Shown here: in pieces, positions 19,038 through 26,919 of the stretch
How the letters are laid out: the number at the start of each line of letters is the position of its first letter
Numbering within the stretch: the stretch's first letter is position 1
Source of the DNA: CAVSIS01 sp963814875
GTDB taxonomy: Bacteria; Acidobacteriota; Thermoanaerobaculia; Thermoanaerobaculales; Sulfomarinibacteraceae
Assembly (NCBI GenBank): GCA_963814875.1
Contig: CAWFFJ010000026.1
Location: 124,001 to 188,000 of the forward strand
Reading direction: 5' to 3'
DNA: 64,000 bases
Notes under the pieces: generated by a model
Databases searched by the model: none
What the model was told of the DNA's origin: nothing
Seen by the model: only the letters and a program-made list of their open reading frames with translations
Translations under genes and position numbers: made by a program

Positions 19038-19112
19038 TGGTGGCGGTGGGTGGAATTGAACCACCGACACGGGGCTTATGAGACCCCTGCTCTGCCGCTG
19101 AGCTACACCGCC
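19038..19112 (-). tRNA. tRNA-Met (anticodon CAU), elongator type, CCA encoded
   Basis: Read on the minus strand it folds as a full cloverleaf: acceptor GGCGGTG with CACCGCC, D arm GCTC-AGCGGCA-GAGC, anticodon arm GGGGT-CTCATAA-GCCCC, T arm GGTGG-TTCAATT-CCACC, discriminator A and an encoded CCA (19038-19040). The 1:72 pair is G-C and there is no GGG/CCC run next to the loop, so it is not the initiator. Pairs 4:69 and 5:68 are G-C instead of the C-G pairs that TilS prefers in E. coli, which favours Met over Ile2, though Ile2 is not excluded. It stands directly before tilS. Confidence 0.88.
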
Positions 19113-19122
19113 GGGCCGCGGT

Positions 19123-19152
19123 ACTTTAACGCCGGGGTACGCGCCACGTCAA
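19123..19152 (-). promoter_or_regulatory. Sigma70-type promoter for tRNA-Met-tilS-hpt-ftsH
   Basis: On the minus strand TTGACG (19147-19152) is followed after 17 bases by TTAAAG (19124-19129), or after 18 by TAAAGT. The predicted start lies about five bases before the 5' end of the tRNA. No other strong promoter is seen before tilS, so the tRNA and the protein genes probably share it. Confidence 0.6.
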
Positions 19153-19185
19153 GGTGCTCCCGGCGGGGCGTGAGCGTCATCGCGG

Positions 19186-19201
19186 TATACTGGCGTGCAT
19201 G
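19186..19201 (+). promoter_or_regulatory. -10 box directly before the start codon (leaderless arrangement)
   Basis: TATACT (19186-19191) stands seven bases before the ATG at 19199, and no Shine-Dalgarno sequence intervenes. The transcript would begin at or next to the start codon. No clear -35. Confidence 0.55.
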
Positions 19202-19405
19202 GCCGAGACGGAGCCTGAGGAGATTACAGCGTGCGGCAGGTGCGGTGTGGCGGTGTCGGAAGACTCGTTGCAAGCCTGCGCGATCTGTCGTAGGCTATGC
19301 TGCCAACGTTGCGTCGTGGCTGGGTACGGTAGGATTTTCTGTTCAGTGAGTTGTCGCAACGTTTTCTTTTTCGGTGACGACGATCTCGAGGACGTGGAGC
19401 CCTAG
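19199..19405 (+). CDS. Small cysteine-rich zinc-binding protein
   Basis: A 68-residue protein with nine cysteines: C12, C15, C27, C30, C34, C35, C38, C48 and C52. The CxxC...CxxC...CCxxC...CxxxC spacing resembles a cross-braced double zinc site of the FYVE/RING or B-box kind. An acidic tail (GDDDLEDVEP) follows. Nothing shows an enzyme activity; an adaptor or nucleic-acid contact is possible. It is divergent from the tRNA-tilS operon and lies 23 bases before the aminotransferase-like gene, with which it may be co-transcribed. I do not recognise the family. Confidence 0.65.
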   Translation: MAETEPEEITACGRCGVAVSEDSLQACAICRRLCCQRCVVAGYGRIFCSVSCRNVFFFGDDDLEDVEP

Positions 19406-19428
19406 CGCCGCCGCGGTGGGTGAATTGA

Positions 19429-20640
19429 ATGGGTCAGAGACGTGACGAACTGCTGGAACGTGCCCGGGCACTGCCCGAGCTGCTGTTCCGCGCCGACCGT
19501 CAGCCGGTCGCGCTCAAGGCGCTTGGGGCGCGTATCTACGACGTCGACAACTTCGGCTACATCGACTACACGGGTGCCGGGGGTGCGGCGATCGTCGGGT
19601 ACGCCAACCAGTTCATTCTCGACGCTGTGCGCAAGGTGCTCGGGAGCGGCCTGCCGGATGGGCTTCACGTCCCCCAGGAGGTCGAGCTCGCGGAGTCGCT
19701 GCAGCAGTTCCTGCCGTGGGCGTCGAGCTTGTGGCTGAGCCGGAACCAGGAAGAGGCGCTTCGCCGTGCCCTGCAGTGGGTTCGACGGCGCACCGGTCGC
19801 GACGGGATCCTGGTCCTCGATGGCGGCGCTCGGCTGCCGGTGGACGTCGTCGGAGGCGCTACGGAACGTGAGCGCGCACCGGTACGTGAAGTGCCCGGGT
19901 GGGACCTGGCACGCATCGAGGCCTCCCTCACCGCGGGCGCATCCAAGATCGGCGCGCTGGTGGTGGACCCATTGATGACCCGTTTCGGCGTCATCCCGCC
20001 GCCCGAGGGCGTGGTGCGCCAGCTCGCTGAGCTGTGCCGGCGGATCGGCGTGCTCGTGGTGCTCGACGAGCGCGTCTCGGGCTTTCGGGTCGATCGTGGG
20101 GGCGCCGCGGCCTGGCTCGACGTGGTGCCTGATCTTGCGGTCTACGGCGGCGCGCTCGGCGGCGGGTTCCCGATCGGGGTGGTCGCCTTCCGTGAGCCGG
20201 CCGAGGTCGTCATGGATGTCGACAACGGTCCAGTGCCGGCGCCGCATCCGGTGTCGTTGGCAGCTGCCGACGCGGTCCTGTCGATCCTCAAGAACAATAC
20301 TATCTATGGCCGCCTCGAGGAACGCACCGAACAGCTCTCGAGCGGCATCTCGGCGCTCGCGGCGCGGTTCCAGAGGCCGATGATGGTCAACCGCATCGGT
20401 TCAGTCTTTGCCCTCTTCATGAGTCGCGAGCCGGTGTGCAATGCCACTGCGGTAGAAGCAGCCGATCCGGCGGCCTACCGTCGGCTGGCGGATGCGCTCC
20501 AGGGGGAGGGCGTGCTGCTGCCGCATGAGCCAGGCGGGACGGCGTTCGTGTCCTCCGCGCACGGCGCCAAGGACATCGAGGAGACCCTTGCGGTCTTCGA
20601 GCGTGTCCTGATGCGGCTGCACAAGGAGGACCTCCCGTAG
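19429..20640 (+). CDS. Class III aminotransferase-fold protein lacking the PLP lysine
   Basis: A 403-residue protein of the GSA-aminomutase/class III fold. IYDVDNFGYIDYTGAGGAAIVGYAN is the usual N-terminal region, VVLDERVSGFRV at 210-221 holds the Asp that would bind the pyridine nitrogen, and DLAVYGGALGGGFPIG matches the DLTTLGKIIGGGLPVG segment of GSA aminomutase. At the place of the catalytic Lys (residue about 241) there is Gly. The phosphate-binding SGTEA is replaced by SRNQEEA and the YHG motif is absent. Normal transamination is therefore unlikely. It may be a binding protein or a pseudo-enzyme. The gene looks intact, with no frameshift. Confidence 0.75.
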   Translation: MGQRRDELLERARALPELLFRADRQPVALKALGARIYDVDNFGYIDYTGAGGAAIVGYANQFILDAVRKVLGSGLPDGLHVPQEVELAESLQQFLPWASSLWLSRNQEEALRRALQWVRRRTGRDGILVLDGGARLPVDVVGGATERERAPVREVPGWDLARIEASLTAGASKIGALVVDPLMTRFGVIPPPEGVVRQLAELCRRIGVLVVLDERVSGFRVDRGGAAAWLDVVPDLAVYGGALGGGFPIGVVAFREPAEVVMDVDNGPVPAPHPVSLAAADAVLSILKNNTIYGRLEERTEQLSSGISALAARFQRPMMVNRIGSVFALFMSREPVCNATAVEAADPAAYRRLADALQGEGVLLPHEPGGTAFVSSAHGAKDIEETLAVFERVLMRLHKEDLP

Positions 20641-20781
20641 TCCGCATGCCGAGCTCGCCGAAAGCGCGCGTCCGAAACCGTCTCAGCTCGCGCCGCGACG
20701 GGCCGCGTCTGCGTGCATCGTTGGGCCGCACGCCGTGGGCGGACTGCACCGGCGCGTCGTGCCGGGCGAGGAGGTGAGGTC

Positions 20782-22074
20782 GTGGCAACGCTCTCTGCCG
20801 AGGTCGAGCGAGCAGCGATCGTCGGGCTTGCCGTCGGCGGTTTGCCGCGATCCCTTGTCGAAGAGCACTTGGACGAGCTGGAGCGGCTCGTCGAGACCGC
20901 CGGTGGGCAGGTCGTCGAGCGCTTCGTGCAGGAGCGGTCGGCGCCCGACCCCGCGACGGTGGTCGGCTCGGGCTTCCTGTCGGACCTGGCCGAACGCTGC
21001 CGGGAGCTCGACGTCCGCTCGCTGGTCTTCGATGATGACCTCACCGGATCCCAGCTCCGCAACATCGAGCGGGTCCTCCCCGACGACGTGAAGGTGCTCG
21101 ATCGCGCCGCAGTGATCCTCGACATCTTCGCCCAGCGGGCGCGCTCGCGCGAGGCGCAGACCCAGGTTGAGCTCGCCCAACTGAGCTACCTGCTGCCGCG
21201 CCTGACACGTCGCTGGCGACACCTCGGTCGCCAGGCCGGCGGTATCGGCACCCGCGGCGTTGGCGAGACCCAGCTCGAGATCGACCGCCGGCTGATCGGT
21301 GCCCGCATCAGCCACCTGAAGCGCAAGCTGGCCACCATCGAGCGCGACCGGAGGCTCCGACGCGAGCGGCGGACGGAGCTCGCGACAGTGGCGCTTGTCG
21401 GCTACACCAATGCCGGCAAGTCGTCGCTCTTCCGCCGCCTCACGAGTCAGGAGGTGTTGGTCGAGGACCGGCTGTTCGCAACCCTCGACCCTCGCACCCG
21501 ACGCTTCGCGCTCGGTGACGGGGTGGTTGCGGTGGTGACCGATACGGTCGGGTTCATCCGCAAGCTGCCCCACGATCTCGTCGCCCCGTTCCGCTCCACT
21601 CTCGAGGAAGCGGCCAGCGCCGACATCCTGCTCCACGTCGTCGATGTCAGCCATCCCGGATGGCGCGACCATCTCGTCGTCGGGAGCAGCGTTCTCGACG
21701 GGCTCGAAGTCGACCCCGCGCGAGTCCTCGTTGTGCTGAACAAGATTGACCTGCTTCCCGGCGGGACCCGACCCGAGGCGCCGGACGGAGAGCCTGCGGC
21801 ACGGGTGTCCGCAGCGACGGGGGCCGGGGTCGACTCCCTCCTCGTTGAGCTGCGTCGGCGGCTGCTCAATGCCGACGGCGTGACCACGGTCAGGGTCCCC
21901 ATTGATCAACCCGAGATGGTGGAGCGCGCTCTCGCGCTACCGCACCAGGTGGCGCGACGTTTCGATGACCAGGCGGTTTCGGTGGCCGCCAGGGTCGATG
22001 CGGCAGGTCTCGCCACGCTCGGCCTCGACCGCTATTGTGTCCCCAGCTGGACGGCCGCAGACGGCCACTGCTGA
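20782..22074 (+). CDS. hflX: Ribosome-associated GTPase HflX
   Basis: About 430 residues from the GTG at 20782, chosen because GAGGAGGTGAGG stands just before it. The HflX N-terminal domain has FDDDLTGSQLRNIE and ILDIFAQRARSREA. The GGIGTRGVGETQLEIDRR linker is a family signature. The G domain has GYTNAGKSS (G1), the DTVGFIRKLPHDLV switch (G3) and NKID (G4). HflX splits and rescues stalled 70S ribosomes, especially in heat stress. Confidence 0.93.
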   Translation: MATLSAEVERAAIVGLAVGGLPRSLVEEHLDELERLVETAGGQVVERFVQERSAPDPATVVGSGFLSDLAERCRELDVRSLVFDDDLTGSQLRNIERVLPDDVKVLDRAAVILDIFAQRARSREAQTQVELAQLSYLLPRLTRRWRHLGRQAGGIGTRGVGETQLEIDRRLIGARISHLKRKLATIERDRRLRRERRTELATVALVGYTNAGKSSLFRRLTSQEVLVEDRLFATLDPRTRRFALGDGVVAVVTDTVGFIRKLPHDLVAPFRSTLEEAASADILLHVVDVSHPGWRDHLVVGSSVLDGLEVDPARVLVVLNKIDLLPGGTRPEAPDGEPAARVSAATGAGVDSLLVELRRRLLNADGVTTVRVPIDQPEMVERALALPHQVARRFDDQAVSVAARVDAAGLATLGLDRYCVPSWTAADGHC

Positions 22075-22097
22075 GCAGGCCGCCACGGGAGGCTGCG

Positions 22098-22565
22098 ATG
22101 CCGATCTACGAGTTCCTCTGCAGTCGTTGCAACCGGATCTATAGCTTCCATTCCTTCCGGGTCGACACCGACAAGGTGCCGGTGTGCCCCCGCTGCGGCG
22201 CTCAAGACCTGCACCGCGTCCCGTCTCGGTTCTCCGCAGTGCGGGCTGCGCCCGCTAGCTCTGCGGGAGGTGACGACGCCGCGGATGATCGTGTCGAGCG
22301 AGAGATGATGCGCTTTGCGTCAGAGCTCGAGGGCATGGACGAGAACAACCCGCGGGAAATGGCCCGAGCGGTGCGTCGGATGACCGAGATCGCGGGCGAG
22401 CCCGTCACACCGGCCATGGAGGAGATGATCCGTCGGCTCGAGGCCGGCGAGGACCCAGAGCGGATTGACGAGGAGCTCGGTGATGCCCTCGACGACGAGC
22501 TCGGCGGGGACGGCGGCGGCCCAGGCGCCGCGCCGGAGCGCGACGAAGGTCTCTACCCAATGTAG
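22098..22565 (+). CDS. FmdB-like zinc ribbon protein with acidic C-terminal tail
   Basis: A 155-residue protein starting MPIYEFLCSRC. The putative regulatory domain of the FmdB type occupies residues 1-45 with C8xxC11 and CPRCG near 30. The rest is helical and strongly acidic (ELEGMDENN, RLEAGEDPERIDEELGD). It follows hflX by 23 bases with a GGGAGG in front. FmdB-like ribbons are suspected regulators; no target can be named. It is longer than the usual 70-110 residues of the family. Confidence 0.8.
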   Translation: MPIYEFLCSRCNRIYSFHSFRVDTDKVPVCPRCGAQDLHRVPSRFSAVRAAPASSAGGDDAADDRVEREMMRFASELEGMDENNPREMARAVRRMTEIAGEPVTPAMEEMIRRLEAGEDPERIDEELGDALDDELGGDGGGPGAAPERDEGLYPM

Positions 22566-22584
22566 CCGCGGCAGCAGCCGCGGC
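22565..22584. terminator. GC hairpin between convergent genes
   Basis: GCCGCGGC-AGCA-GCCGCGGC, an eight-base-pair stem that starts on the stop codon of the FmdB-like gene and precedes the convergent phosphoesterase. It has no T run, so terminator function is uncertain. Confidence 0.35.
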
Positions 22585-22607
22585 TGCAAGGCGCGAGACG
22601 CTAGTGG

Positions 22608-23474
22608 CTAGGCGGCGAGCTGAGCCGACTGGGCGGCCCGGCGCAGGATCAGGAGGTCGATCTCGGGGGGTGCGCCGAAGCGGACCGGGACCGCGCCGAC
22701 ACCGATTCCGCGCGACACGTAGAGGTACTGGTCGTCGCGGCGGTAGGGACCGGCAATGTATCGGGTGGACAGCCTCGCCATGTTGAGGTTGCGCGTGGTC
22801 AGGGCGATCTGGCCGCCGTGGGTGTGTCCGGCGAGGGTCAGGTTGGCGCCGGCCGCCAGCGCCCTCTGCCAGCCCTGCGGTTGGTGGCAGAGACAGATCC
22901 GGTAGGCCCCCGGGTGCTGCTCGAGGAGGCTGAAATCCGGTCCCCGGTCGTCCCGGGCCGAAAGGTCATCGACGCCGACCACGGCGAGCCGACTGCCGCC
23001 GCGCTCGAACACCACGCTGGAGTTGACCAGCGGTCGGATACCAGCTTCTACGAGGGCAGCCTCGGAGAGGGTCGGGTCGATGAAATGGTCGTGATTCCCG
23101 AGGATGCCGTAGACGCCGAGGGGAGCGGACAACCCCGAGAAGCCGCGCGCGAAGAACTCGGCGTCGATCTCGCGGCGGTCAACCTGGTCGCCCGTGAAGA
23201 GGATCACATCGGCCGGGAGCTCGGCGGCCAGGTCGCGGATCTGGAGCATCCGCGACGGGGTCATATAGGGGCCGGCGTGGACGTCGGAGATCTGCAGGAT
23301 GCGCAGGCCGTCCCAAGCCTGTGGCAGGGCGGGGAGGTGCAGAACCGACTTGCGCAGGCCGGGCAGGCTGGTGGCTTCGGCGAAGCCGGAGCTGGACAGC
23401 CCAAGGCTGCCGGCGAAGCTGAGTGAGCCGATTTCGAGGAAGCGGCGACGGGTAAGCACGGAGTATCGCTCCAA
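22608..23474 (-). CDS. Tat-exported metallophosphoesterase (YaeI/YkuE-type)
   Basis: A 288-residue protein. TRRRFLEIGSL near residue 8 is a twin-arginine motif followed by a hydrophobic stretch, so the mature enzyme lies in the periplasm. Metal ligands are in order: ISDVHAGP near 61, TGDQVDRR near 93, GILGNHDH near 124, CLCHQP near 193 and GHTHGGQI near 215. YaeI/YkuE relatives are called UDP-2,3-diacylglucosamine hydrolase-like or lipid phosphodiesterases; the true substrate is open. It is divergent from the MFS gene. Confidence 0.87.
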   Translation of the reverse strand: MERYSVLTRRRFLEIGSLSFAGSLGLSSSGFAEATSLPGLRKSVLHLPALPQAWDGLRILQISDVHAGPYMTPSRMLQIRDLAAELPADVILFTGDQVDRREIDAEFFARGFSGLSAPLGVYGILGNHDHFIDPTLSEAALVEAGIRPLVNSSVVFERGGSRLAVVGVDDLSARDDRGPDFSLLEQHPGAYRICLCHQPQGWQRALAAGANLTLAGHTHGGQIALTTRNLNMARLSTRYIAGPYRRDDQYLYVSRGIGVGAVPVRFGAPPEIDLLILRRAAQSAQLAA

Positions 23475-23658
23475 GCCGCGACGCTCCGGGCGCCGCGAAC
23501 GATCCGGCGGAGTTTAGCACTCAGGATATCGGTGTGCCCGTTCGGCAGTATCCGCGGACGGGCGGCATCGATACAATATCACGAACCCGCGACGGCCGGC
23601 GTCGATTCCAGGGAGAATCCGAGGCGTGTGCCGGACCGCCGCCCGTCAGGAGGATACG

Positions 23659-24960
23659 ATGAGCCCTGGTCTCGATCCGGCCGGTCGGCCGTTCCGCTTC
23701 ACGGTGCTGCTGTTCGCCTCCCTGCTCACCTTCGGCAGCTACTTCGCGTACGACATCATTGGTGCGATCGCGCCGACCCTGATCGAGCAGCTCGGCGCCG
23801 AGCGCGGCACGGTCGGCGGCTTCTACACGGCGTACAGTGTCGCCGCCATCTTCGCGGTGCTGATCGGGGGGTTCCTGATCGACCGCCTGGGCACGCGGAT
23901 TGCGAGCCTCCTGTTCTCGATCCTGGTCGTGTGTGGTGCGGCGCTGGTGGCGATCGCGCCGAGCGTCACCGTGCTCATGATCGGCCGATTCATCTTCGGC
24001 GCCGGGTCGGAACCGCTCGTGGTCGCTCAGAGCGCGATCCTCGCGCGCTGGTTCAAGGGCAAGGAGCTCGCGCTCGCGTTCGGGATCGCGCTCACCGTGA
24101 GCCGGCTCGGGACGGTGTTCAGCTTCAACATGGGCGAGCTGATCGCGAGTCGGTTCGGGGGCTATCGAGCCGCACTCGTGACCGCGGTCGCCTTTTGCAT
24201 CGTCTCGCTGCTCGCCAACCTGGTCTACATTCTGCTCGACCGCCGCGGGGCGCGGGCGCTCGGGCTCGACGATGCCGGGGTCGAGGAGAAGATCGTCTTC
24301 TCCGACATCCGCCACTTCGGGCCCTCGTTCTGGTATGTCACGCTGCTGTGCGTCACCTTCTACTCGGCGATCTTCCCCTTCACCGCACTGTCGACCGACT
24401 TCTTCGCCGACAAGTGGGGCGTGCCGCGGGTCGCGGAGGCCACCGGCGGCTTCCTCTACCAGGCCTTCAACAACTTCATGCACATGTTCTCGACCGCCGG
24501 CGGGCTGAGCTCGATCATCATCTTCGCGTCAATGGTGTGTGCGCCTTTCGCCGGGCATCTGGTCGACCGCTTCGGCAAGCGGGCGACGCTGATGATCATC
24601 GGCTCGCTGGTCATGATCCCGAGCCACCTCGTCATGGGCTTGACGAAGCTCTACCCGGTGTGGCCGATGATCGCCCTCGGCGTGGCCTTCGTGCTGGTGC
24701 CGGCTGCGATGTGGCCCTCGGTGCCGCTGATCGTCAAGAAGGAGCACGTCGGCACAGCCTTCGGCCTGATGACGATGATCCAGAACATCGGGCTCGCGGC
24801 CTTCCCGTACTTCAACGGAGCGTTGCGCGACCGGACCCACGACTACACCGCGAGCATGATCATGTTCGCCGGCCTCGGGTTCGTTGGGCTGATCTTCGCG
24901 CTGCTGCTCAAGCGCGCCGACCGAAAGGCGGGTGGTGTGCTGGAGGCCCCTGGATCGTAG
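23659..24960 (+). CDS. Major facilitator superfamily transporter (MFSD1-like)
   Basis: A 433-residue carrier with about twelve membrane segments. The start at 23659 follows AGGAGG. GGFLIDRLGTRIASLL is the loop 2-3 signature of MFS proteins. Segments resembling FAYDIIGAIAPTL and GGFYTAYSVAAIFAVL recall eukaryotic MFSD1 and its bacterial relatives, for which dipeptides are known or suspected substrates. A cytoplasmic loop around residues 195-215 parts the two halves. Substrate uncertain. Convergent with the next gene, with a shared hairpin between. Confidence 0.85.
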   Translation: MSPGLDPAGRPFRFTVLLFASLLTFGSYFAYDIIGAIAPTLIEQLGAERGTVGGFYTAYSVAAIFAVLIGGFLIDRLGTRIASLLFSILVVCGAALVAIAPSVTVLMIGRFIFGAGSEPLVVAQSAILARWFKGKELALAFGIALTVSRLGTVFSFNMGELIASRFGGYRAALVTAVAFCIVSLLANLVYILLDRRGARALGLDDAGVEEKIVFSDIRHFGPSFWYVTLLCVTFYSAIFPFTALSTDFFADKWGVPRVAEATGGFLYQAFNNFMHMFSTAGGLSSIIIFASMVCAPFAGHLVDRFGKRATLMIIGSLVMIPSHLVMGLTKLYPVWPMIALGVAFVLVPAAMWPSVPLIVKKEHVGTAFGLMTMIQNIGLAAFPYFNGALRDRTHDYTASMIMFAGLGFVGLIFALLLKRADRKAGGVLEAPGS

Positions 24961-25057
24961 GAGTCCAAGCGAGAAAGGTCGCCAACCTTCGCCTGAGTGT
25001 TGACACGACCTCAGCGGGATGCACTCCGGCGGATCGACGCCTGTTGCTTCTCTCTGA

Positions 25058-25096
25058 AAGTAAATCAGGGCGCCTCCGAGGCGTCCTGATTTACTT
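25058..25096. terminator. Bidirectional hairpin between convergent genes
   Basis: The arms 25058-25076 and 25078-25096 are 19-base reverse complements with one mismatch (AAGTAAATCAGG at the base). The stem base is A/T-rich on both sides, as expected for a terminator that works both ways. The right arm covers the last codons of the minus-strand zinc-ribbon gene. Confidence 0.7.
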
Positions 25097-25537
25097 CTTG
25101 AACAGGGCGTCGAAGGCGGCGCGCGGGTCCGCAGGTCCGCGCTGCTCAGTCTGGCCGAGCTCGCGCACGGTCTTAGGCTGGAAGAGATGGCAGTCGTTCG
25201 CCTTGGCCTTGGTCTCGATGCGCTCGGGGATTGACTTGCGGCACTCGAAGCGGGCGCCGGTGTCGAAGAACGCACAGTTGGTGCAGGTGTGCAGGGGCTT
25301 GCCACAGCTGGTGCAGCGGCTGTCGGTGGTCACGATCCCGCTGCCGTTCACGAGATGGCCGCACACGGCGCACTTGAACACGGCCTCGCCCGGCATGCCG
25401 AGGCCGCGGCCACGGGGCGCCCCCTCAACATGGGCGCGAAAGGCCTGATCGGGCCGGGGGAACCGTTCGGGTTTCGGCTCCCGGGAGTCCCGGTCGTCGT
25501 CTTGATACCCGCGATGGCGGTACTTGCGATCGCTCAT
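25091..25537 (-). CDS. Zinc-ribbon protein of unknown function
   Basis: A 148-residue protein. An Arg/Asp-rich start (RKYRHRGYQDDDRDSREPK) is followed by paired zinc knuckles: CAVCG near residue 56, CTSCGKPLHTCTNC near 75-88, then a further Cys in FECRKSIPERI and in NDCHLFQPK. The last stretch resembles small benzylsuccinate-synthase-like or ferredoxin-type cysteine domains in which C...C...C arms hold one metal, but I cannot assign a function. Its stop codon lies inside the hairpin at 25058-25096. Confidence 0.7.
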   Translation of the reverse strand: MSDRKYRHRGYQDDDRDSREPKPERFPRPDQAFRAHVEGAPRGRGLGMPGEAVFKCAVCGHLVNGSGIVTTDSRCTSCGKPLHTCTNCAFFDTGARFECRKSIPERIETKAKANDCHLFQPKTVRELGQTEQRGPADPRAAFDALFKK

Positions 25538-25612
25538 GAAGATCCTCCGCTTGGTCGACGCCGGACGGTTGCCGGCGCGCGGGTGGTGACGCCGCCATTG
25601 TATCCGACGAGG

Positions 25613-26917
25613 TCAATTTGCCGAAGGCAGCGCCGTCCACGAGGGCGAGTAGTTGCGACCCTCGCTGGTGAGCTGGCGTGGGCGGCCCTCGGCGTCGGTG
25701 ATGTAGATCTGCTGGGTCCCGCTGCGGTCCGAGGAGAAGGCGAGCATCGACCCGTCGGGCGAGAAACACGGTCCCTCGTTGTTGCCCGGTCCCGGGATCA
25801 CGCGTTCGTCGCCGGTCACGGTGTCGATGGTGGCGAGCTGGAAGCGGCCACTGTCTCGCGTCGTGCACACGATCCGGGTGCCGTCCAACGCCCATGCGAC
25901 CTCGTCGTGAAAGTCGCCGGTGAAGGTCAGGCGACGCACGTTGGACCCGTCTGCGTCCATCAGGTAGATCTGAGGAGTGCCGGCGCGCGCGGAGGTGAAG
26001 GCGATCTGGCGGCCGTTCGGTGCCCATGCCGGCTGGGTGTCAATCGCCCGTGCGGTGGTCAGCCTGATCGCCGCGCCGCCTTCGCTGGGGACCTTCCAGA
26101 TGTCCACGTTGCCATCGACCGACGACGCAAACGCGATCTCGCGGCTGTCAGGGGAAAAGGTCGGCGATGAGTTGACGCCGCCGCGGTCCCACAGCATCCG
26201 CAGAGAGCCCTCAGCCGGGGTCAGCAGGTAGATCGCGGGTCCGCCGCGCAGGAACGAGGTGAAGGCGATGCGCTGCCCGTCGGGCGACCACGCCGGACCG
26301 ACCGCGATCGAGCCGTGCTTGGTGAGCTGGGTCGGGTTCGACCCGTCCCAGTCCATGACCCATAGCTCGGAGCTGCCGGAGCGGTCCGAGACGAAGACAA
26401 TGCGCGACAGGAACGGTCCCGGCCGTCCGGTGAACGACTTGACGACGTCGTTGGCGAGGCTGTGGGCGACCACCTTGACCGCACTCACGCCCGCCCGATA
26501 TCGCTTCGACAGCGCCACCTCGCCCGAGACGAGGTCGACCATCCGAGCCTCGACCACGACCTGGCCGCCCGCGCGCACGATGCTGCCCGTGAGCAGAAAC
26601 TGGGCGCCGATCGAGCGCCAGCGCTGGTTGGTGACCTCCGGCCGCGGGTCGGGCTCGACCAGCGCGTACAGACGGGGCTCCACAATCGTCACCGGTGCCG
26701 CCGCGGCGAGATCGTCGCCGAGCACGCGCTGGAACTCGTCGGAGAGCTCTGCCGGCGTGCCCGGCAGCACCATGAACGGAGGGGAGGCAAGGGCGATTCG
26801 GCGCAGGCCGGGCTGGGTGAGCTCGAGGTACAGCTCCTCCTGAGCGGCGACCGGCCGGCTCGGAAGGGCAGAGGCGAGAACGACAGCGACCAGGATGATC
26901 GCGAGCTTGCAGCGCAT
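25613..26917 (-). CDS. tolB: Tol-Pal system protein TolB
   Basis: About 434 residues with a signal peptide (LAIILVAVVLASALPSRPVAA). The N-terminal domain to residue about 170 carries GAQFLLTGSIVRAGGQVVVEARMVD, and a six-bladed propeller follows with repeated IAFTS...IYLMDADG units such as FVSDRSGSSELWVMD. TolB is the periplasmic link between TolA and Pal. I start at the ATG two bases past the preceding stop; a GTG at 26923 is also possible. No pal gene follows, which is unusual; the next gene is the zinc ribbon. Confidence 0.9.
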   Translation of the reverse strand: MRCKLAIILVAVVLASALPSRPVAAQEELYLELTQPGLRRIALASPPFMVLPGTPAELSDEFQRVLGDDLAAAAPVTIVEPRLYALVEPDPRPEVTNQRWRSIGAQFLLTGSIVRAGGQVVVEARMVDLVSGEVALSKRYRAGVSAVKVVAHSLANDVVKSFTGRPGPFLSRIVFVSDRSGSSELWVMDWDGSNPTQLTKHGSIAVGPAWSPDGQRIAFTSFLRGGPAIYLLTPAEGSLRMLWDRGGVNSSPTFSPDSREIAFASSVDGNVDIWKVPSEGGAAIRLTTARAIDTQPAWAPNGRQIAFTSARAGTPQIYLMDADGSNVRRLTFTGDFHDEVAWALDGTRIVCTTRDSGRFQLATIDTVTGDERVIPGPGNNEGPCFSPDGSMLAFSSDRSGTQQIYITDAEGRPRQLTSEGRNYSPSWTALPSAN

Positions 26918-26919
26918 GG

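Noticed and set aside
19038..19112. Reading the CAU tRNA as tRNA-Ile2, the TilS substrate.
   Set aside because: Pairs 4:69 and 5:68 are G-C rather than C-G and the T arm looks like that of elongator Met. Kept as a possibility only.
24996..25020. TTGACA-like hexamer after the MFS gene.
   Set aside because: No -10 follows and the downstream gene is on the opposite strand.
25091..25537. Calling the zinc-ribbon protein the missing Pal or another Tol component because it follows tolB.
   Set aside because: It has no signal peptide, lipobox or OmpA-like domain; its cysteines indicate a cytoplasmic zinc protein.
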